Below, piece by piece: positions 1 through 6,619 of a stretch of DNA of 8,854 bases. Origin of the DNA: Synechococcaceae bacterium WBB_10_009 (lineage in GTDB: Bacteria > Cyanobacteriota > Cyanobacteriia > PCC-6307 > Cyanobiaceae). A model generated the notes under the pieces. The model saw only the letters and a program-made list of their open reading frames with translations, was not told the origin of the DNA and did not search any database. Each line of letters starts with the position of its first letter. The first letter of the stretch is position 1. The translations under genes were made by a program, and so were the position numbers. Location: NCBI GenBank assembly GCA_010030955.1, contig RHBP01000068.1, forward strand, positions 1 to 8,854, written 5' to 3'.

Positions 1-264
1 GATGTGCCAATGCTTGGACGCGGCCCACGCCCGATACAACGGGCAGAAGTGCTGGATCGGGTGGGGGTGCTCAAGGACATCCTGACCCGCCTTTCCGACC
101 ACCGCATCAACGTGAGCGATGCGCGCGTGCGCACCAACCCCGGCAAGCCCGCCCGCATCGATCTGAGGGTGGAGCTGCTCAGTGCCAGCCAGCTGCGGGA
201 CACCATGGACCAGATCCGCTCCATGGCCGATGTGCTCGACATCGCCCGCACGGGGATTGGCTGA
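1..264 (+). CDS. relA: RelA/SpoT bifunctional (p)ppGpp synthase/hydrolase, C-terminal ACT domain (5' end outside window)
   Basis: The reading frame is open from the first base and ends at TGA 262-264, leaving 87 residues of a much longer protein. The segment holds the C-terminal ACT regulatory domain: it contains the family-typical string DRVGVLKDILTRLSD, then INVSDARV, and ends MADVLDIARTGIG. In the RSH family this domain senses ribosome or tRNA status and regulates the N-terminal (p)ppGpp synthetase and hydrolase domains, which lie upstream of the window. Cyanobacteria usually have one long RSH enzyme doing both reactions, so I infer a bifunctional enzyme, but the catalytic parts cannot be seen. 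GTG at 4 and ATG at 10 are internal codons, not starts. A GC hairpin begins three bases after the stop. Confidence 0.88.
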   Translation, partial: DVPMLGRGPRPIQRAEVLDRVGVLKDILTRLSDHRINVSDARVRTNPGKPARIDLRVELLSASQLRDTMDQIRSMADVLDIARTGIG

Positions 265-267
265 GCC

Positions 268-283
268 GGCCGCTGCTGCGGCC
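268..283 (+). terminator. GC hairpin just after relA, possible terminator
   Basis: GGCCGC (268-273), loop TGCT, GCGGCC (278-283) form a perfect 6-bp all-GC stem with a 4-nt loop, beginning three bases after the relA stop. No T-run follows, so it is not a canonical intrinsic terminator. It may pause transcription or protect the 3' end of the mRNA. Chance occurrence is possible at this GC content. Confidence 0.35.
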
Positions 284-378
284 CACGTGCGGATCTGCCC
301 ACACAGTGGTGCAGGGTGACCAGCACTACAGCTCTGGCGGTTCGTGCTGCTTAGAACCATGGCCACCGCCGGGTAGCC

Positions 379-567
379 ATGACCTCCGAACAGGCCGCTC
401 AACTCATCGACGACACCCTCGATCTGGTGCATCAGCGTCTGCTCGATCTGGAGAGCAACCAGCAAGCCTCAGCCCATCAGGCCCTGGCGGCTGAATTCCG
501 GGAGTGGCGCCACCCCGCTGGTGGCCACATTGATCTGATGGTCTGCCCGGGCTTCCCGACCCCCTGA
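379..567 (+). CDS. Small hypothetical protein, 62 aa
   Basis: I do not recognise this protein. The ORF runs from ATG 379 to TGA 565-567. Its codon choice (CTG, GCC, GAC, CTC, GAG) matches the neighbouring genes, which is why I favour it over overlapping frames. Residues 5-30 are rich in Leu, Asp and Gln with hydrophobics spaced like an amphipathic helix (QLIDDTLDLVHQRLLDLES). The tail, with WRHPAGG then a Pro/Gly-rich end, looks unstructured. There is no signal peptide, membrane segment or metal motif. No clear Shine-Dalgarno precedes the ATG. It is the only plausible gene in the 363-nt gap between relA and mnmE. It could be a lineage-specific small protein, a remnant of a longer gene, or non-coding. 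Confidence 0.42.
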   Translation: MTSEQAAQLIDDTLDLVHQRLLDLESNQQASAHQALAAEFREWRHPAGGHIDLMVCPGFPTP

Positions 568-605
568 GCGCCCCCGCGCGGGACACTGGAGGTCACCCCG
601 TCGCC

Positions 606-620
606 TCCGGCGGCGCCGGA
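606..620 (+). promoter_or_regulatory. Hairpin directly upstream of the mnmE start
   Basis: TCCGGC (606-611), GGC, GCCGGA (615-620) is a perfect 6-bp stem with a 3-nt loop, ending 7 nt before the GTG start. CCTCC (604-608), which overlaps its 5' arm, can instead pair with GGAGG at 588-592, so the two folds exclude each other. This could tune mnmE translation, or it could be a by-product of high GC content. Confidence 0.22.
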
Positions 621-627
621 CTCGACC

Positions 628-1998
628 GTGCCGTCTCCAGTTGCTGCCAACGACACCATCGCCGCGGTGGCCACGGCCGTGGCTCCGGGGGAGGGCAGCG
701 TGGCCATCGTGCGGCTGTCTGGGCCCGAGGCTGAGGCCATCGCCACGGCCCTGTTCGTGGCCCCCGGCGGCCAGGTGTGGGAGAGCCACCGGGTGCTTTA
801 CGGCCATGTCTGCGACCCCGCCAGCGGCGAGCGGGTGGACGAGGCGCTGCTGCTGTTGATGCGGGCCCCCCGCAGCTTCACCCGCGAAACCGTGGTGGAG
901 TTCCACTGCCACGGCGGCCTGATTTGCGTGCAGCGGGTGCTGGAGCTGGCGCTGGCCGCCGGTGCCCGCAGGGCCCTGCCGGGGGAGTTCAGCCAGCGGG
1001 CGTTCCTCAACGGCCGTCTGGATCTCACCCGCGCCGAGGCGGTGAGCGAGCTGGTGACGGCCCGCAGCCGCCGCGCCGCCCAGCTGGCCATGGCGGGCCT
1101 CGATGGCGGCCTGCAGCAGCGCATCGCTGCCCTGCGGGAGCGGCTGTTGGACCAGCTGGCGGAGCTGGAGGCCCGTGTGGATTTCGAAGACGACCTGCCC
1201 CCCCTGGATGGGGTTGCCGTGGCGGAAGCCCTGGGGGCGGTGCAGGCGGAGCTGCAGGCGTTGGTGCGGGATGGCGAGCGCGGCCAGCTGCTGCGCGAGG
1301 GCCTGCGGGTGGCGATCGTGGGGCGCCCCAACGTGGGCAAAAGCAGCCTGCTCAACCGCCTCAGCCGCCGGGAGCGGGCAATCGTGACCGACCTGCCCGG
1401 CACCACCCGCGACCTGGTGGAGAGCGAGCTGGTGCTCCAGGGGGTGCCCCTCACCCTGCTGGACACCGCGGGCATCCGCAGCACCGACGACCGGGTGGAG
1501 CAGCTGGGCATCGAGCGCAGCCGCGCCGCCCTGCGGAGCGCCGACGTGGTGCTGCTGCTGTTTGACCTGGCGGCCGGCTGGCGGCCGGACGACCAACAGC
1601 TGCGGCAGGCGGTGCCCGACGGGGTGCCGCTGCTGGTGGTGGGCAACAAGGCCGACCAGCTGGCGTCGGGGGTGGCCCCGGCCCCCGAGGCGGATGTGTG
1701 TGTCAGTGCCCTCAACGGCAGCGGCCACGCGCAGCTGGAGACGGCCCTGCTGCGCTGCTGCGGCCACGGCGACGCCCAGGGGCTGCAGGTGGCCCTCAAC
1801 CGCCGCCAGCGGGATCTGGCGGCGGCGGCGGCGGCCAGCTTGCAGGCCAGCCTGGGGGCGGCCCGTGAGCAGCTGCCCTGGGATTTCTGGACCATCGACC
1901 TGCGGGCCGCCGTGCGCAGCCTCGGGGAGATCACCGGTGAGGAGGTGAGCGAAGCGGTGCTCGATCGCGTCTTCTCCCGCTTCTGCATCGGCAAGTAG
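628..1998 (+). CDS. mnmE: tRNA uridine-5-carboxymethylaminomethyl modification GTPase MnmE
   Basis: MnmE works with MnmG to install the (carboxymethyl)aminomethyl group at C5 of wobble uridine 34, using a folate one-carbon donor and GTP hydrolysis. The 456-residue length fits the family. Residues 1 to about 120 are the folate-binding domain (GEGSVAIVRLSGPEA near the start), followed by helices (RAEAVSELVTARS) that resume at the C terminus. The inserted G domain shows P-loop GRPNVGKSS (232-240), TTRD (259-262), DTAG (279-282) and NKAD (340-343). Asn235 matches the potassium-binding Asn, and Glu291 matches the catalytic Glu282 of the E. coli enzyme. The protein ends FCIGK with catalytic Cys453. 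GTG 628 is chosen because the N terminus then begins at the usual point; no Shine-Dalgarno is near. nadC follows after 19 nt. Confidence 0.95.
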   Translation: MPSPVAANDTIAAVATAVAPGEGSVAIVRLSGPEAEAIATALFVAPGGQVWESHRVLYGHVCDPASGERVDEALLLLMRAPRSFTRETVVEFHCHGGLICVQRVLELALAAGARRALPGEFSQRAFLNGRLDLTRAEAVSELVTARSRRAAQLAMAGLDGGLQQRIAALRERLLDQLAELEARVDFEDDLPPLDGVAVAEALGAVQAELQALVRDGERGQLLREGLRVAIVGRPNVGKSSLLNRLSRRERAIVTDLPGTTRDLVESELVLQGVPLTLLDTAGIRSTDDRVEQLGIERSRAALRSADVVLLLFDLAAGWRPDDQQLRQAVPDGVPLLVVGNKADQLASGVAPAPEADVCVSALNGSGHAQLETALLRCCGHGDAQGLQVALNRRQRDLAAAAAASLQASLGAAREQLPWDFWTIDLRAAVRSLGEITGEEVSEAVLDRVFSRFCIGK

Positions 1999-2017
1999 CC
2001 GCCTGCAGACTGGCCCG

Positions 2018-2868
2018 ATGGCAGAGCTGCAGATCACCCCACCGTTGCGCGCCCAGCTGCAGGCCTGGCTGGCGGAGGACATGGGCCGCGGCGACCTCAG
2101 CGCCCCGGCCCTCGCGGACCGCCAGGGCCGCGCCCATTGGCTGGCCAAGGCCCCCGGGGTGTTTTGCGGCGGGGTGCTGCTGGAGCCCCTGCTGCAGCTC
2201 CTGGACCCCGCCGGGCGCGTGAGCCTGCGGGTGGCGGAGGGGGAGCGGGTGCAGCCGGGCCAGCGCCTGCTGGAGCTGGAGGGGAGGGCCGCGGCCCTGG
2301 TGGCGGTGGAGCGCACCGCCCTCAACCTGGCCATGCGGCTCTCCGGGGTGGCCACCGCCACCGCAGCCTTGGTGCAACAGCTGGAGGGCACGGCGGTGCG
2401 CCTGGCGGACACCCGCAAAACCACTCCCGGCCTGCGCCAGCTGGAGAAATACGCCGTGCGCTGTGGCACCGCCTTGGCCTCGATGACGCGGCCATGCTCA
2501 AGGAAAACCACCTGGCCTGGGGCGGCGGGGTGGCGGCGGCCGTGGCGGCCGTGCGCGCCCAGGCCCCCTGGCCGGCGCGGGTGATCGTGGAGGCGGAAAC
2601 CGCCGCCGAGGCCCTGGCCGCCGTGGCGGCCGGCGCCGACGGGGTGCTGCTCGATGAATTCAGCCCCGAGGCCCTGCAGGCGCTGGTGCCGCAGCTGCGG
2701 GCCGCCGCCGCCGCCCGCCCCGCTGGGGGCGCCGTGGTGCTGGAGGCCTCCGGGGTGCAGCCCGCGCAGCTGCGGGCCTACGCCGCCACCGGCATCGACC
2801 TGATCTCCACCAGCGCGCCGGTGACCCGCAGCCCCTGGCTCGACCTCAGCATGCGCTTCGAGCCCTGA
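2018..2868 (+). pseudogene. nadC: Nicotinate-nucleotide pyrophosphorylase (quinolinate phosphoribosyltransferase), frameshifted
   Basis: NadC converts quinolinate and PRPP to nicotinate mononucleotide, CO2 and PPi in de novo NAD synthesis. The first frame (ATG 2018) encodes residues 1-150: the N-terminal domain (LAEDMGRGDLS, APGVFCGG, VERTALNLAMRLSG) and the substrate-binding string ADTRKTTPGLRQLEKYAVRCG. From about 2467 homology continues in the -1 frame with HRLGLDDAAMLKENHL, GADGVLLDEF, EASGV and ISTSAPVT, ending LDLSMRFEP at TGA 2866-2868. Family members read RCGGGxNHRxGLDD here, so four codons plus one base (13 nt) are missing at the 2466/2467 junction. Restoring 13 nt gives an uninterrupted 287-residue protein, a normal length. 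As written, translation stops at 2584 after 188 residues. It is either a recent inactivation or an assembly/sequencing error; both flanks look under purifying selection. Confidence 0.88.
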
Positions 2869-2870
2869 GG

Positions 2871-2886
2871 CCCCCCGGCTGGGGGG
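2871..2886 (+). terminator. GC hairpin between nadC and argS, possible terminator
   Basis: CCCCCC (2871-2876), loop GGCT, GGGGGG (2881-2886) form a 6-bp stem two bases after the nadC stop and 45 nt before argS. The next bases (GATGATCGG) contain no T-run, so it is not a standard intrinsic terminator. It resembles the hairpin after relA in size and position. Confidence 0.3.
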
Positions 2887-2931
2887 GATGATCGGAAACA
2901 GCTCAGGCCGCGTCAGCGGCGAACGGACGCC

Positions 2932-4728
2932 ATGCTGCGCATCGCCCAGACCCTTGATGCCCAGCTGCGGGTGGCGATGGAGCGGGCCTTCCCGCAGGTG
3001 GCGGCCCAGCCCGATGGCCCCGGCTTTGACCCCCAGCTGGCTCCGGCCAGCAAGCCGGAATTTGGCGACTTTCAGGCCAATGGCGCCCTGCCCCTGGCCA
3101 AACCCCTCGGTCAAGCGCCCCGGGCCATCGCCGCGGCGATTGTGGAGCAGCTGCAGGGGCAGCCGGCCTTCACCGAACTCTGCCTGGAGCCCCAGATTGC
3201 GGGCCCCGGGTTCATCAACCTCACCCTGCGGCCCGAGCGGCTGGCGGATGAAGTGCAGCTGCGGCTGGGGGATCCGCGCCTGGGGGTGCCGCCCGTGCAG
3301 GGTGCAGCGCCGGTGGTGGTGGATTTTTCCAGCCCCAACATCGCCAAGGAGATGCACGTGGGGCACCTGCGCTCCACGATCATTGGCGACTCCCTGGCGC
3401 GGGTGCTGGAGTTTCGCGGCCACCCGGTGCTGCGCCTCAACCACGTGGGCGACTGGGGCACCCAGTTCGGGATGCTGATCACCCACCTCAAGCAGGTGGC
3501 GCCTGAGGCCCTCAGCACCGCCGATGCGGTGGACCTGGGCGATCTGGTGGCCTTCTACCGCCAGGCCAAGGCCCGCTTCGACGACGACGAGGCCTTCCAG
3601 ACCACCAGCCGTGAGGAGGTGGTGAAGCTGCAGGGGGGCGATCCGGTGAGCCGCCAGGCCTGGCAGTTGCTCTGCGACCAGAGCCGCCGCGAATTCCAGA
3701 AGATCTACGACCGGCTTGCCATTCGCCTCAGCGAGCGCGGCGAATCCTTCTACAACCCCTACCTCGAGGCGGTGGTGGCCGACCTCGACGCCTCCGGCCT
3801 GCTGGTGACCGACGACGGCGCCCGCTGCGTGTTCCTCGAGGGGGTGAGCGGCAAGGACGGCAAGCCGCTGCCGGTGATCGTGCAAAAGAGCGACGGCGGC
3901 TTCAACTACGCCACCACCGACCTGGCGGCCATCCGTTACCGCTTCGCGGCCGCCCCGGAGGGGGACGGTGCCCGCCGGGTGATTTATGTGACCGACGCGG
4001 GCCAGGCCAACCATTTCGCCGGGGTGTTCCAGGTGGCCCGCCGTGCCGGCTGGTTGCCCGATGGCGGGCGCCTGGAGCATGTGCCCTTTGGCCTGGTGCA
4101 GGGGGAGGACGGCAAGAAGCTCAAGACCCGCGCCGGCGACACGGTGCGCCTGCGGGATCTGCTGGACGAGGCGGTGGAGCGCGCCGAGGCCGATCTGCGC
4201 CGCCGCCTGGCGGAGGAGGGCCGCAGCGAAGAGGAGGCCTTCATCCAGCACGTCGCCACCACCGTGGGCCTGGCGGCCGTGAAATACGCCGACCTCAGCC
4301 AGAACCGGATCACCAACTACCAGTTCAGCTTCGATCGGATGCTGGCCCTGCAGGGCAACACCGCCCCTTACCTGCTCTACGCGGTGGTGCGCATCGCCGG
4401 CATCGCCCGCAAGGGTGGTGATTTGGCCGGCGGCGAGGCGGCCGATGCACCGCTGATCTTCACGGAGCCCCAGGAGTGGGCCCTGGTGCGGGAGCTGTTG
4501 CGGTTTGATGCGGTGATCGCCGAGGTGGAGGAGGAGTTGCTGCCCAATCGCCTCTGCACCTATCTGTTTGAGCTCAGCCAGGTGTTCAACCGCTTCTACG
4601 ACCAGGTGCCGGTGCTCAAGGCGGAGCCCGAAGCCCGGCCACCACGCCTGGCCCTCTGCCGTCTGACGGCCGACACCCTCAAACTGGGGTTGGGGCTGCT
4701 GGGCATCCCCACCCTTGAGCGGATGTGA
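2932..4728 (+). CDS. argS: Arginyl-tRNA synthetase
   Basis: This cytoplasmic class Ia enzyme attaches arginine to tRNA-Arg using ATP. The 598-residue protein is full length. Residues 1 to about 110 are the N-terminal domain that contacts the tRNA D-loop (KPEFGDFQANGALPLAK, GPGFINLTL). The catalytic domain opens with SPNIAKEMHVGHLRST, giving the HIGH motif as HVGH at 142-145, followed by HVGDWGTQFG and later KSDGGFNYATTDLAAI. The KMSKS loop is the relaxed form usual for ArgRS, GKKLKTR at 394-400. The C-terminal DALR anticodon-binding domain includes NRLCTYLFELSQVFNRFY (from residue 539) and ends GLGLLGIPTLERM. The ATG at 2932 gives the expected N terminus; only weak Shine-Dalgarno matches precede it. 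The aminotransferase gene begins 11 nt after the stop, so the two are probably cotranscribed. Confidence 0.97.
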   Translation: MLRIAQTLDAQLRVAMERAFPQVAAQPDGPGFDPQLAPASKPEFGDFQANGALPLAKPLGQAPRAIAAAIVEQLQGQPAFTELCLEPQIAGPGFINLTLRPERLADEVQLRLGDPRLGVPPVQGAAPVVVDFSSPNIAKEMHVGHLRSTIIGDSLARVLEFRGHPVLRLNHVGDWGTQFGMLITHLKQVAPEALSTADAVDLGDLVAFYRQAKARFDDDEAFQTTSREEVVKLQGGDPVSRQAWQLLCDQSRREFQKIYDRLAIRLSERGESFYNPYLEAVVADLDASGLLVTDDGARCVFLEGVSGKDGKPLPVIVQKSDGGFNYATTDLAAIRYRFAAAPEGDGARRVIYVTDAGQANHFAGVFQVARRAGWLPDGGRLEHVPFGLVQGEDGKKLKTRAGDTVRLRDLLDEAVERAEADLRRRLAEEGRSEEEAFIQHVATTVGLAAVKYADLSQNRITNYQFSFDRMLALQGNTAPYLLYAVVRIAGIARKGGDLAGGEAADAPLIFTEPQEWALVRELLRFDAVIAEVEEELLPNRLCTYLFELSQVFNRFYDQVPVLKAEPEARPPRLALCRLTADTLKLGLGLLGIPTLERM

Positions 4729-4734
4729 GGGGAG
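4728..4734 (+). promoter_or_regulatory. Shine-Dalgarno site for the aminotransferase gene
   Basis: AGGGGAG sits 5 nt before ATG 4740 and begins at the last base of the argS stop codon. It is one of the few strong ribosome binding sites in the window. It fixes the start of the aminotransferase gene and implies efficient reinitiation after argS. Confidence 0.6.
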
Positions 4735-4739
4735 CGTAG

Positions 4740-5834
4740 ATGGGCGAATCCGACGGCAACACGCTCCCCCCAGCGCGGCCGGAGGTGGAGGGGCTGCATG
4801 CCTACAGCGCCCCCCTGGAGGGCCGGCGCGGCCTGCTGCGGCTTGATTTCAACGAGAACACCGTGGGCCCCAGCCCGCAGGTGGTGGAGGCCCTGCGGGC
4901 CATCCCCGCCGACCACATCGCCATCTACCCCGAATACGACGGCCTGCGCGAGGCGGTGGTGGCCAGCCTGAAACGGCCCCTGCAGCCCGAGCAGGTGGGG
5001 CTGTTCAACGGGGTGGATGCCGCCATTCACGCCGTGTTCCATGCCTATGGCGACCGCGGTGAGACATTGCTCACCACCTCCCCCACCTTTGGCTACTACA
5101 CCCCCTGCGCCCAGATGCAGGGGATGGCCATCGAGGCGATCCCCTACGAGGGGGAGGCGTTTGCCTTTCCGCTGCAAGCGATCCGCAGCGCCCTGGCGCG
5201 GGGCCCGCGGTTGCTGCTGATCTGCAACCCCAACAACCCCACCGGCAGCCGCCTGGCCCCCGAGCTGATCCTTGAGCTGGCCGCCGCCGCCCCCCACACC
5301 CTGGTGGTGGTGGATGAGCTCTATGAGGCCTTCACCGGCGACAGCGTGCTGCCCCTGGCGGATTTCAACGCCACCCCCAACCTGCTGGTGCTGCGCTCAT
5401 TGGCCAAAACCGCCGGCCTGGCGGGCCTGCGCATCGGCTTTGCCATCGGCGCGGCCCCGGTGATCGACCGCATCTCCCGCGTCACCGGCCCCTACGACAT
5501 CAACAGCTTTGCGGTGACGGCCGCCTTCGCCCTGCGCGATCAGGCCTATGTGGATGCCTACGTGGCGGAGGTGTTGCGGGCCCGCCAGTGGATCAGCGGC
5601 CAGCTGCGGGCCGCCGGCGTGCGCCACCACGTGGATGGGGGCAACTATCTGTTGATCTGGCCCCGGGGTGGGGCCGCGGCGGTGGATGCGGCGCTTCGCG
5701 CCGAGGGCATCCTGGTGCGCTCGATGGCGGGCAAACCGCTGATCGATGGCGCCCTGCGGGTGAGCCTGGGCACCGTGGAGCAGATGCAGCGCTTCTGGAG
5801 CGCCTACGCCGCCATCGAGGGCCTGAGGCCCTAG
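4740..5834 (+). CDS. HisC-like PLP-dependent class I/II aminotransferase
   Basis: This 364-residue fold-type I aminotransferase is of the histidinol-phosphate aminotransferase type. Visible landmarks are LDFNENTVGPSP near residue 36, YPEYDGL, CNPNNPTG (162-169), DELYEAF (192-198, with the Asp that pairs with the PLP pyridine nitrogen and the PLP-contacting Tyr195), the Schiff-base lysine Lys223 in SLAKTAGLAG, Arg231 eight residues on (phosphate contact) and Arg340 in ALRVSLG (substrate carboxylate). The usual HisC string G-(A/S)-D-E appears as NGVDAAIH, with Ala in place of the Glu, so it may be a distinct subfamily with another amino-acid substrate. The gene follows argS by 11 nt rather than sitting with his genes, which also leaves the substrate open. 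Its stop overlaps the convergent MBL-fold gene. Confidence 0.85.
   Translation: MGESDGNTLPPARPEVEGLHAYSAPLEGRRGLLRLDFNENTVGPSPQVVEALRAIPADHIAIYPEYDGLREAVVASLKRPLQPEQVGLFNGVDAAIHAVFHAYGDRGETLLTTSPTFGYYTPCAQMQGMAIEAIPYEGEAFAFPLQAIRSALARGPRLLLICNPNNPTGSRLAPELILELAAAAPHTLVVVDELYEAFTGDSVLPLADFNATPNLLVLRSLAKTAGLAGLRIGFAIGAAPVIDRISRVTGPYDINSFAVTAAFALRDQAYVDAYVAEVLRARQWISGQLRAAGVRHHVDGGNYLLIWPRGGAAAVDAALRAEGILVRSMAGKPLIDGALRVSLGTVEQMQRFWSAYAAIEGLRP
5818..5832. terminator. Dyad at the convergent gene junction, possible bidirectional terminator
   Basis: AGGGCCT (5818-5824), G, AGGCCCT (5826-5832) is a perfect odd-length palindrome. In RNA it can form AGGGC/GCCCT with a 5-nt loop on either strand. It lies across the last codons of the aminotransferase and reaches the shared CTAG stops at 5831-5834. 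T-runs are absent on both sides, so factor-independent termination is unproven, but no other place separates the two converging transcripts. Confidence 0.35.
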
Positions 5835-6559
5835 CGCAGCACGTCGACCTGCAGGCCGTTGCCCAACTTGCCCGGCAGGCTGAGGGTGCGGCCCACCCGC
5901 TTCACCGGCGTGCCGGCCATGGCCTTGAGAAACGGCTCCAGGCTGGTGAGGTCGCAGGCCTTTGGCGTGGGGCCACTCACGTATTGCACCGGGATCACCC
6001 GCCGGGGGGCAAGCTGCCGCACCACCGCCGCGGCCTCCTGGCCGTCATACACCTTGGCGCCGCCACCAACGCCGATGATCAGCACATCCGGCTTGCCGAG
6101 GAGAACCTGGTCCTCCGCGTTAAGCGGAGCGGCGGTGCCCCCGAGGTGGGCAAACTCCAGGCCCCCCTGCCGCCAGCGCCACAGGGTGGCCTTGCCGAAA
6201 CGGCGGCCGCCGAAGCGGTCGTGGGCCACGGCGATCCCTTCGATGCGCAGGCCCGCCACCCGGTAGGAACCGGGGGCGCTGAGCATGGTGCCGCGGGCCA
6301 CGGCGGCCCCCTCATCCAGCAGCCGGCTGCTGGCCAGGATCACGTTGGCGCTCACCCGCGGTTCCGCCAGGCCGGCGGCGCAGCCCACGGCGCGGAAGGG
6401 GTTGATCAGCACGCTGGCGCCACCCCCCTGGATCAACAGGGCGCTGTGGCCGTAGCTGGTCACCGTGACGCCGGTGTTGGCCTGGGCCGGAAGCCCGGTG
6501 GCCGTCAGGCTGAGCGTCAGGCCGCCCAGGGCTGCCAGGGAGCGGATCGCAAGTGCCAT
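5831..6559 (-). CDS. Exported MBL-fold protein with degenerate metal site
   Basis: The 242-residue protein starts with a signal peptide: Arg6, a hydrophobic stretch to about residue 22, then LPAQA before Asn28 as a likely signal peptidase I site. The rest resembles the small metal-dependent hydrolases of the UPF0173 type within the metallo-beta-lactamase superfamily: SYGHSALLI (35-43), VLINPF (50-55), AHLGG (137-141), PDVLIIGVGGG and RVIPVQY. The expected HxHxDH segment reads SRLLDE (78-83), the later bridging Asp is Gly141, and the C-terminal His is Gln192. Hydrolase activity is therefore doubtful; it may bind a ligand or have a structural role in the periplasm or thylakoid lumen. Cys60 and Cys202 could form a disulfide. 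It is the last gene of the minus block, 60 nt after trpG. I recall similar proteins in picocyanobacteria but cannot check here. Confidence 0.8.
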   Translation of the reverse strand: MALAIRSLAALGGLTLSLTATGLPAQANTGVTVTSYGHSALLIQGGGASVLINPFRAVGCAAGLAEPRVSANVILASSRLLDEGAAVARGTMLSAPGSYRVAGLRIEGIAVAHDRFGGRRFGKATLWRWRQGGLEFAHLGGTAAPLNAEDQVLLGKPDVLIIGVGGGAKVYDGQEAAAVVRQLAPRRVIPVQYVSGPTPKACDLTSLEPFLKAMAGTPVKRVGRTLSLPGKLGNGLQVDVLR

Positions 6560-6619
6560 GGTGCAGCGGGTCGCCCGCAGGAGGAAGCGCGTGGGCCGAA
6601 CCCTAGCCGGCAGTTGCGG

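Larger units (their letters stand above)
265..627 (+). other. relA-mnmE intergenic interval, contents
   Basis: This 363-nt interval contains the hairpin at 268-283, the 62-residue ORF at 379-567 and the mnmE leader at 568-627. A TAGAAC hexamer at 352-357 resembles a -10 box (4 of 6 positions) but has no matching -35, so I do not call a promoter. The leader holds GGAGG (588-592), which can pair with CCTCC (604-608), and a competing hairpin at 606-620. I see no RNA gene. Confidence 0.5.

Noticed and set aside
352..357. TAGAAC as a -10 promoter box for the small ORF or mnmE
   Set aside because: It matches 4 of 6 positions but has no -35 at 16-18 nt spacing. One hexamer is too little evidence.
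1816..1838. GGC-rich triplet tract in mnmE as a simple repeat or unstable locus
   Set aside because: It encodes an alanine run in the C-terminal helical domain (AAAAAAS) with the frame intact; ordinary for GC-rich coding DNA.
2881..3478. Alternative ORF starting at ATG 2888, upstream of argS
   Set aside because: Its Pro/Arg/Ser/Trp-rich protein is the frame-shadow of argS, which is proven by its HVGH and GKKLKTR motifs.
469..4251. A 1260-codon open frame on the minus strand across mnmE, nadC and argS
   Set aside because: It is antisense to genes with clear catalytic motifs. Its composition (rich in His, Gln, Gly, Leu, Ala, Arg) is what the reverse complement of GC-rich codons gives, and it shows no domain. 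Long stop-free antisense frames are expected at this GC content.
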